Origin: Paraspadella gotoi
Lineage: Eukaryota > Chaetognatha
Assembly (NCBI GenBank): GCA_051294375.1
Contig: CM119264.1
Location: forward strand, 12,792,813-12,856,812
Reading direction: 5' to 3'
Length of the DNA stretch: 64,000 bases
How positions within the stretch are numbered: the stretch's first letter is position 1; every line of letters begins with the position of its first letter. This document shows positions 26,401 to 39,573 of the stretch, one piece after another. Made by a program: the position numbers and the translations under genes. The notes below the pieces were generated by a model, which was not told where the DNA came from, did not search any database, and saw nothing but the letters and a program-made list of their open reading frames with translations.

Positions 26401-27011
26401 ATCCTCGTCAGATTCGCCGACCGTCTCCCTTACGAGCGACGCGAATCCGACTTCCGTATTCGACGCCCAAACTTTTGAATATCCCGAGTCGATAGTTGGA
26501 CTGGCCGATCGAATCAGTTCCGACGCCCACGTCGACAACGACAACATGAACAACGTTTATCCTTTACAGAGACGATTACGACGCCGCCGGCCACTCGGCG
26601 CCATTCGTCGCCGCTTACAACGCCACTCTCGACGCCTATTCCTAGTAATGACTCCTCTACGTCACTTCCACTCCAATTTGCTAATCCCTCAGCGTCACGT
26701 TTTCCCGCTTCGAAGCCGACCAACGACTCCTCAACGCCAATCTCAACGTCCGGCGTCAGACTGCGTCACGGTTTCTTCGGGATTGGTTCAACGAAATCGT
26801 CGTTTCTCGTCGTCGTCGTTTGGGCGTGACCTCGAATTCCTGTCCCTCATCGTTTTGGCAGGTGATTGATCCTCGTAATGTCTCTCCTCTCTCTCTCTCT
26901 CTCTCCTCTCTCTCCTCTCTCTCTCTCTCTCCTCTCTCTCTCTCGTCTCTCTCTCTCCTCTCTCATCATCTCTCTCTCTCTCCATCTCTCTCCTCTCTTT
27001 CTCTCCTTCGT
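23346..27011. repeat. inverted copy F of the full unit
   Basis: This is reverse-oriented relative to copy A over almost its full length, from the CGAGCAAAAAAAAATATTTG segment (equivalent to about 11985) through the CTTTATAAAG box (about 23965) and the CTTTTGAAGTTAAATATT segment (about 24430) to the receptor-exon copy. Its distal 2116 bp match copy E. Together with copy A it forms a large inverted pair about 11 kb apart. Confidence 0.65.
26186..26861 (+). pseudogene. frameshifted copy of the receptor-like first exon (copy F)
   Basis: It matches the copy at 22133-22808 base for base as far as I can compare, and carries the same frame-breaking indels relative to the open minus-strand exon at 8490-9143. 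Shared lesions mean that E and F derive from one damaged copy, or are the same molecule assembled twice. Confidence 0.65.
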
Positions 27012-28058
27012 TCTCTCTCTCTCCACCGCTTTTTCTCTCTTTTAGTTATGTTTATCTTTTAAAATATGTTTACACAAACTCCATGCGTCGTGGGTAATTC
27101 GATTAAGATCTCCCATATGACTCATCTCCATGGTGAATTAGCATTTACATAGTAGATTTCGTCATCGTCGTCGTCTTTGTCGTCGTCTCCGTCGTCATCG
27201 TCTTCGTCATTATCAAAACTTGATGCAAAAAGCTTGAAAATAGGATTGAATGGTCGAAAACTTAAAAAAAAAGTTTTAAACAAAAAATACGTATCGTAAG
27301 TTCTGAAGAAATCAGGTAAAAATAAACGGAGAGTTAAAACACAAAGTAGTCTCATTTTTCGGATCACTATTTAAAATATTCATTTCGACTTTTCACGGTT
27401 TTTTAAAGTTTTTAATTAAAGTTTTACTTACGCAGAAATCTATCCAGAAATAAAACTGAAAAAGTAATTTGAAGGTTCCCCCTTGATCTGTCTCTGTTTT
27501 TCTCTCTCGCTCTCTCTTTCCTTCTCTCTCTCTCGCTCTTTCCCTCTCTCTCGCGAAGATTTTTTGACAAAGATCCATCATTAAATTTCATCGAGAAAAA
27601 AACGAGAGTCTAACCGAAAATATACATAAAATACATCAAATTTGCTAAATTAAAACGAATAAATTATGCCTTACGGGAAAATTACTTATTTGTAATAGAA
27701 CGACAGGCAAAGTAAATGAAACGCTATCTTTTTCAGCATCGATAAATAATCACTTACTGAGTAAAATTATATGATGATGATGATGAAGATATAAACCAGT
27801 GAAAGATGTTAGTTTTATCATAATATTAAAAATAAATCAGAATCGATAAATTAAAATTAAACATCCATTTCAATAAATTAGAAAGACAGAGAGAGATAGA
27901 GACAGAGAGGGAGGGAGAAAGAGAGAGAGAGAGAGACAACGGAAGCGTAACAAATCTTCCCCTGTCCTATAAATCGGTTGAATATTTTTAGAAAATAACG
28001 TTTTTATTTCTGCTCCTGTAGAATTTAAAAAAAATCTTTATCTAAAATGAGAACTTCT

Positions 28059-28063
<5 letters not shown>
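27012..28063. other. gene-free; GTC-rich tract and inverted fragment
   Basis: 27155-27210 is a GTC/GTCGTC-rich trinucleotide tract (Asp-rich on the minus strand, likely chance). 27540-27760 is an inverted copy of 12340-12640. A GATGATGATGATGAAG run is near 27775. No exon is seen. Confidence 0.5.
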
Positions 28064-28092
<29 letters not shown>

Positions 28093-28098
28093 TTATCT

Positions 28099-28146
<48 letters not shown>

Positions 28147-28147
28147 A

Positions 28148-28210
<63 letters not shown>
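28064..28210. repeat. long interrupted (CT)n microsatellite
   Basis: A nearly pure CT dinucleotide tract of about 150 bp with a few TTTAT interruptions. Ser/Leu open frames across it are artefacts. Confidence 0.95.
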
Positions 28211-32474
<4,264 letters not shown>

Positions 32475-33267
32475 ATAGAGCGAAAACTGAGCGGAAGAAA
32501 ACAAATCGATTAAAAAAGTAAGAAAGAGATTTACAAATCCGTGAAAGTGAAGTTCACAGTTTAGAAAGTGTAAAAAGCGGAAGTGAGCGAAGCCGGAGAA
32601 AAAAAAGGTAAGCGATGAGAGGAGAAGGATATTTAAATGATAAGTGGGGAAAGCGTGGAGAGAGAGTTAAGTGAAGAAAAAAGAAACTAGGAAAAATATT
32701 AAGATAAATATTTATAAGGTGAGTAAATGTTGGGAAAGAAGAAAAGTTAGAAAAAAAGCGAGGAAGTTGGATATAAGGAAATAAAGGTAAGTTAGGAAAG
32801 TAAGAAAAAATGGAAGCAAATCGAGAACTGATAAGTAAAATGACAGTCACAAAGTGTGACGAGCGAACAAAGTTCTAAAAAAAAGGAAGGGATCCATGAG
32901 AGGGAAGTGAGACGAGAAAAAAAAGAAGGCAAGGAAAGTGAGGAAAGCAAGCAAAGCGAGTAAAGTGTGTAAAGTGAGTAAAGTGAGAAAAGTGAGTAAA
33001 GTGAGAAAAGAGAGGAAGGCGAGGACAGTGAGAAAAGTGAGTAAAGTGAGAAAAGTGATTAAAGTGAGGAGGCGAGAGAAAAAACTATGAAAAAGGCTTT
33101 CGCGTCGAAAGTGAAAAAACGGGCGGAAGCGCGTGACGTCGCAATCAACGCGAGAGTTTTATAGGAGGACGACGACGACGCAGACGACGGCGAAAGGGAC
33201 GAAGACCACGACGAAAATCACGCACCATGGCTGATCGCCGGTCACGCCAATCTTTCCAAACTCATAG

Positions 33268-33363
33268 ATGGATTTTCATGAAACGCAGCAGTCGGCGCTG
33301 CTGTCTCCGTCGCCGCAGCCGTCGCCGTCTTGGAACGGATTCTTTTTCAGCGGTTCCACTGGT
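33268..33363 (+). CDS. possible first coding exon of an unknown gene
   Basis: ATG 33268 opens 32 codons reading MDFHETQQSALLSPSPQPSP followed by SWNGFFFSGSTG, then an acceptable donor (CACTG|GTGAGATT). The block sits in a local GC-rich island (33100-33365) that includes GCGTGACGTCGCAATC, a CRE-like sequence at about 33130, as a promoter region might. An overlapping frame from ATG 33227 has a better start context but reads as an Arg-rich run typical of a wrong frame. No downstream exon was found before the convergent gene at 34.8 kb. Function unknown; the exon itself is tentative. Confidence 0.25.
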
Positions 33364-33389
33364 GAGATTCTATTTGTCCTATCTGTCAA

Positions 33390-33397
33390 TCTGTCTG

Positions 33398-33486
<89 letters not shown>
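33390..33486. repeat. (ATCT)n tetranucleotide microsatellite
   Basis: About 24 tandem ATCT units directly after the possible exon donor at 33363. It would lie in that intron. Confidence 0.95.
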
Positions 33487-34604
33487 TGTTTTTAATATTT
33501 ATTTTTCTTTTCTTTCTTGCTTTTTTTCTCTTATTTTTTTGTATTGACTTGGTTGTATCGATGTAAATAACGTATACCGTGAACTTGACCGAAATGATAG
33601 CTAGGTAAAAACAATACCATGGGTATTTTAAAAAGTATAAATAACTCACGTGGACTGATATGAAGCAGAGGAATCAAACTCGGGTGTTTGACAGCAAGGA
33701 ATGACTAGAAAACTTTTAGGGTAAACGAGTTATTACTAATTCTCGTATATAATTCGCCTGCTCAGCTGCAATATTTGTTAAAAATTTAATATTTGGTTGT
33801 TTATATTTTTTTTAAAACTTTTTTACTTGAAAAGTGGAAACGTGCAAAACGAGCTCGGCAGCGAAAAAAAAAGAGCAGAATTCGTAAAAGGAAAAAAAGA
33901 AAGAATCCTTGAGTGGAAAAGAAGGAGGAGAAGAAGAAGAAAAAGAAGAAGATTGAGAGGAAAAGGAATGTGAAGGAGGAGACGAAGGAGGAAGAGGAAG
34001 AAAAAGAGGAGGAGAGAAAGAGGAGGGGCAAGAAGAGGAAGATGTGAAGAGGATGAGCAAACTTCGTGATTTGAATGACGATGACGAAATTTTTCCCGGA
34101 AATTCATAAAGACGTAAAAAATTTTTTCACAGAATCTGAACTAAATATAAAAGAAAGAGTACGTTAGTTGTCTTTCTCATAAATGCTCATATTAAAGAAA
34201 ATTAATGTATTTCTATGTAATACGTAATATCTCACAAAAAAAAAAATTGAATGACAAACACTTTTTTAAAATGAGCTATTTGTAATTGTATTTCCCTATT
34301 TTTAACTCGCTCACATTGTTTATGACATTGTTTACGCCATGGTTAATCTTCGAGCATCTGTATTTCTAATTTCAAAATATATTCATCACAATCTTTTTTA
34401 CAGGATTATCACTTTAAAATCCTTTCCAACAAATCTTTTCGGAATCACAAAGCATTAAAATAAATAATAATAATTACACTTAGAGGATTCCGTAAAACAA
34501 AAGCGATTTTGGACTAAAAACAATTCCGAGGATGTACGTTAGTAAGGATTAGTTTAAACAAGCATTCGCTTTTTCCAAGCTGTTTGTCTTTGGCAATATA
34601 TGAG
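33487..34604. other. gene-free; GA/GGAAGA-rich tract
   Basis: 33900-34050 is a purine-rich GAAGAGGAAG-type tract with long Lys/Glu (or Ser/Leu) frames that I treat as artefacts. The rest is AT-rich. It ends at the 172-base gap 34605-34776. Confidence 0.5.
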
Positions 34605-34779
34605 NNNNNNNNNNNNNNNNNNNNNNNNNNNNNNNNNNNNNNNNNNNNNNNNNNNNNNNNNNNNNNNNNNNNNNNNNNNNNNNNNNNNNNNNNNNNNNNN
34701 NNNNNNNNNNNNNNNNNNNNNNNNNNNNNNNNNNNNNNNNNNNNNNNNNNNNNNNNNNNNNNNNNNNNNNNNNNNNGCG

Positions 34780-37700
34780 TCACTTTCCCTGGACGAAGAG
34801 TTTGGCTACGCTGACCTTTGACCCCAACACCGCGTAGTAAAAACCCGAATCACGCGGCTGCAGGTTGAGGATGTGGAGAGATCGCATGGAGCCCGAGGAG
34901 TTGACGAGATACTTGGCGGGTTGGTCGCGGATCTCTTGGCCAAATCTCATCCATCGGACGACGGCGTCCTTTTTGGACAGATGGCACCTGATTGGAGGAA
35001 AAAGCCAATGTCGGCAGGTGATTGGACAAGATTAGCGCCATTTCCTAATCGGAAATTTAAAAGGAAAGAGAAACTTCAAAGTAATCAAAATTTCAAACGC
35101 GTGATTTTTTTTTTCGCAACAATAATAACAAAAACAGATCATGAATAAAATTACAAAAACGAAGATCACAATGACAAATCCATCAACAACAAACGAAGAA
35201 ACAAGAGAAACAACAACAACAACAATAATCACACCTGAAGCAGAAACTGGCTCCCTCGACTCCTTCCCCTCCCCGGATCTCGACCACGAACCCCGCCTCC
35301 TTCTCCTTGACCGAGAGTCGAGCGCCGGACGCCACGCCGGAATCCAACGTCGCTGTGAACATTCCGGCGTCTTTGGATTTGACGCCGGAGAGGACGACCG
35401 CGTGGACGACGCCGACGGAGAAGGCGGCGTCGGAGGTGGATGCGTCGATGGAAGGAGGGGAGGGACTGAAGGGAAAAAGGTGGGCGGGGGACCCGGGGAA
35501 TGGATCAGAGGAAAAATTGATTAGACCAGTTGGTTTTTTTTTTCGCTTTAACTTTGTATTCGTCATTTTCGGTGTTGCTTTAATATTTATTTGATTTACA
35601 GTTACTGTTAGAAGAAAAAAAAAAAGGTTACATTTTTTAAAACAAATTGATGAATCCATTTATGTCTAGAAAGACTAATATTTGATATCTGGGCGTGGGA
35701 ACCAACAAAAACGATTTCCAATAAAATACTATTCTCCTCGACTTCAAATCTCGAATGTGTTTTAACCTTTTCCTCTTCCAGATTAATTTAGTCAAGTTAC
35801 AACGACGAACAATGTCGAAATGAACCGACTGCTCTTGAAGGCGTCTCGCGTACCCAATTACCCAGTAACAATAGCTCTCTAACAAATAAAGTTGCTTCAA
35901 AAACATACCCAAAAAAATCGACCTCGCCCCCACTAGCACCATCGACCTCCCCTACTCCTCCGCTCTTCCTCCTCCTCTCCCCAACCAACACTCTTGTCCT
36001 CTTCCCCGCCGCCACCTCCTTCCCGTCCTTCCTCCAAACGACGCCGCAGGGTCGAGAGGCGACGACCTCCAGAACGACGTCTCGCCCTTCGTCGGCGACG
36101 ACGTCGACGAGGAGTTTGAGGAAGACGAGCGGAAGTTTGGAGGCGGCGCGTTTAGAGGGGGATAAGGAGGGGGAGGAGAAAGGAAGCGGTTTCCGTAACG
36201 GAGTCTTGGAGAGAACCTGCAGAAAAAGCCAAGGAAAGAAAACAATAAAATTAATTGCAAAACATGATCTTCTACTAAAATTTGCTTTTGAAACTGCTGA
36301 CTTGGTCGATAATCCAACAGGAAAAAAAAAACCGCACCTGACGAAGCTGCGACACCAGCAGCCGCAGCTGCTCCATCGACAACGCAGCGGCGACGCTGAG
36401 CACGGCCTCCAGCGGTGCCCGCTGCGCCGGCCGCAGCTGCATTTCATCGAGGAGTCGAGGCAGGAGGGTCTCCGTGCCGACGTCGATTGCCGCAGCGCTC
36501 TCGGCGGCGTTGGAGGGGCGGCAGCCGTCGGAGGCGGCGAGGTCGAGCGACGCCATCAAAAAACGAAGGCTGTCGAGGATGAGACGAGCATCAACGCCTA
36601 AGAAAGAAATTGTGGGAAACGACACAAAAAGAGCTTAAATGTACAGTGAGATGTATCTATCTATTATTATTAAAGCAGCTCACCCAAAGCCGCTATCGTA
36701 GCGAGAATAAAATCGGCGTCGAGACAAAGCGACTCATCAGCCGATGTCGGCGTTGTCGGCGTCATGGGCGTGACCGGCGTCACTTCAACTTCGTCATCGT
36801 CATCGTCTTCGTCGAGATCCTCCTCCATCTCTTTGACTGGTCGGCGACGGCGAATCTTTCGTCGGCGTCGAGAAACAAAAGCGGAAGACGTTGAGCTCGA
36901 AGAGTTGGAGATCTTGGTTGGGGCGGCGCCGCTTGTTGTAGGGGCGGCGCTGGTGGCAGTGGGGCGAAGCCGGTGGCGAAGCCGGTGGCGGCGGGAGGTC
37001 CACCGCCCCCGAAGTCGTTACTTGAGTTCTTCTTGTCCTGCTTGAGTCTATCAACGGCGGGAAATGCTGCTACCGCTGCCCTTGCCTCTGCAGCTTCGAC
37101 CGCAGCCACCGCCGCGACAGCCTCCGCCGTTTCCGCGGATTCCTCCGCCTCCCGCCGCGTTGTTTCGACGGCCTCTTCCGTCTCCATCTCGAAAAGGCGC
37201 TCGACTTCGTCCCGCGTGAGGCCATCGATTCGATCCGATTGATCCCCGTTGAAGAACACGTTGAACGTTTCCTATGGGAGTTGGGGGATGGTTACATGTT
37301 GGCTTGACACGATTGTGGAATGGTTTGAGTATAAGCAAGTTTAAAACAAACAAAAAACAAAAAACAAATAAACAAAACCCAGAAAAAAGCTTGTCGTCAT
37401 TTACTAATCGAACTTCTCCCAATTAAAATCTTTATCTCATCGTAAAATTTGATTGACCTATCCAAAAATAGAAGCTATACGGGAGGCGAATTTAGGATTC
37501 GCCACAATACACAATTTTACACATATTTAAATAGGTTTTATCACCTGACGACGTCGCTCGGTTGAGCGGAAGTTGTTGACGTGAATCGTCTGCATCGTTC
37601 GACGGAGGGCGGGAGTTGAACATCGGGACTCTGATCGAAGAAAACGTTAAAACGAAATTGAAACATCAGGAGTGTGAAATATTTGAAAGCTAGCCTGAAC

Positions 37701-37887
37701 ACCTGCGGTTCTGTCCCCGACGGGTTTCAGCTCGTCCCAAGCGACGGGCGCCCGACAGAGCGGGCACTGGTTGACGTCGTTATCCAAACCGTCGCATCGG
37801 AGGATTTCAGATTTGGCGATCCAACACATGGAGACGCACTCGAAATGGAATCTAACGGATTGAGAGAGAGATATATTATCATTGGAG

Positions 37888-37980
<93 letters not shown>

Positions 37981-38362
37981 ACCTGTGGCCGCAAGGGAGA
38001 ACGCCAAGGATCTTGTCCGGATGAACGAGATCGTCGTAACAGACGGAACAAGTTTCTTCGCCGGAATCTGAGGCGGCGTCGGCAGCGTTTATCGAAGTAG
38101 CTTCGGTGTCCTCGATGGCTTTGGGGCCGGCGTCTGCATCACAAGATTCCGTTCGCGCCGACGAACCCATTGTCTCAATTTTGAGAAGCCTTGCGTCGCT
38201 CTCTTCCCCACTATTGTCTCCAACTATCGCCTGATCCCTTTCCGTTTCACTCAACCCCTCCCCCCTATCTGTCGTCGTCGTCGTCGTCGNNNNNNNNNNC
38301 GTCGTCGTCGTCGTCGCCTTTGATTTTCCCCGAAATCTCCTTGTGGGTTTTTGAGTCGACAT
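34780..38362 (-). CDS. RING-H2 finger protein with C-terminal Ig-like domains
   Basis: Eight exons fit by GT/AG and phase: 37983-38362, 37703-37851, 37545-37630, 36684-37271, 36338-36597, 35990-36216 (3' edge least certain), 35235-35465 and 34780-34987. Exons 1-2 build a C3H2C3 RING: CSVC, then CGHRFHFEC across the splice, then CPLC after an unusually long insertion that contains an extra Cys. The middle is Ala/Glu-rich, probably helical. The 3' exons encode two I-set-like Ig folds: VVWRKDGKEV with VKSKDAGMFTA, and a second with CHLS, VRWMRFGQEI and LQPRDSGFYYA, in which Ala replaces the second Cys. This suggests an E3 ubiquitin ligase carrying Ig modules, as in sarcomeric proteins; substrate unknown. 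In exon 4 the frame must change near 36.9-37.0 kb (missed mini-intron or indel). TGA 34780 overlaps a possible donor (AAA|GTGACG), so the gene may continue into the adjacent gap. Confidence 0.7.
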
Positions 38363-39573
38363 TTTTTAATTTCGGGTTCGGAGACGTCGGACGGCCGATG
38401 TCAGGCAACGCAGATGCCGAAAGATTATGACTTTTTCTTAGAGTTTTATTATCGGGCAGAATTTAATTTTTTCCCTTTCAAAACGCCTGGTAGGCAATTC
38501 CAAAGGGAAATAGCGTAACATCGTGGGTTTAAATTTTTTGGTTTTCTTTATGGCGAAGAAAATAGCAATTTTTGTTTTTAAAAATAAGTTTTGTTTAAAA
38601 CTTTATTCGTTTTTGTTGTTTTAGCGTCGATCTTGTCGTTTATTTTATGTTTTATGTTTTCTTTTATGTTTCTTCCTCGCCTGGCTAGGAATACGATGCT
38701 TTACAGAAATTAAGGAATTTGCCTAAGACATTAAAGGAGGGAGATTTTGTTTTTGGGCGTTCGTGACAGGAGCCGCCCGAATGGTCGTTCGTTTCATCCG
38801 TCGACCTTGAGAGAAGAAACGAAGAAAAAGAGTCATGGAATCGAAAAGATGACAGGATGAGGAGGAGGAGGAGGAGAAGCCGGATATCCGTTAAACACTT
38901 TTTCTTGCTACTGGATTTTATTTATTGAGTACGAATTTTGAAATGTCTTTTATTTTATCAAAAATAAATTACGTCACATCTTTTATATGGAAGCCGAGTA
39001 CTATGGGAATAAATGAGTTCTGTGAGAAAGTCTTGATTGAAAGGAAGAGGGATTGTAGACACTTTTCGTTGAATAAATAATTTAGTCTAGCATCCTGACC
39101 TTCCGCAAACCTTGGCTCGAAACTGAGACCCATCCCAACAAGAAGAAAAAGAATACCTGTGGATATGGTTGTCGTATTTGTACATGGTGACAATTTGTAT
39201 GTACGACACTTATTGTTTAGTTATAAATGCTTGAGTATAGAAATCAAGACTGAGAATTTCAGAATTTCTTTTAGATAAAATATCTCGCCTCGTGTTTAGA
39301 CTTGCGGTTTAATCAAAGCTTCTTGGAATCATTTCAATATTAATGATTCACACCCCTTGGTTGACATAAGAATACGAGAGGATTCGACTTTGGACCTCAA
39401 AAAGTTACCCCTTTTTCAATTTCTTTCCTAGATTTTTTCTCATACTTGATTAGGAAGACAAACTAGTTAAAGTTTTTTTTGTATTTAAATTTAATCAAAG
39501 CAACATTCAAGTTAAATTTCAACCGCCCATCGTTGAAAAAAGAAATATTTTGTTTTGATAACCCTCCATAATT
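38363..39573. promoter_or_regulatory. divergent intergenic region between the RING/Ig gene and the acyltransferase
   Basis: About 1.2 kb without coding signal separates two head-to-head starts (ATG 38362 minus, ATG 39574 plus), so it should contain both promoters. A GC-richer patch with GGAGACGTCGGACGG lies 20-40 bp upstream of the RING ATG. No TATA box could be assigned with confidence. Core elements were not resolved. Confidence 0.4.

Noticed and set aside
27122-27367. Asp-rich minus-strand frame as an acidic protein exon
   Set aside because: The Asp run is a GTC trinucleotide repeat. No splice sites or conserved sequence flank it.
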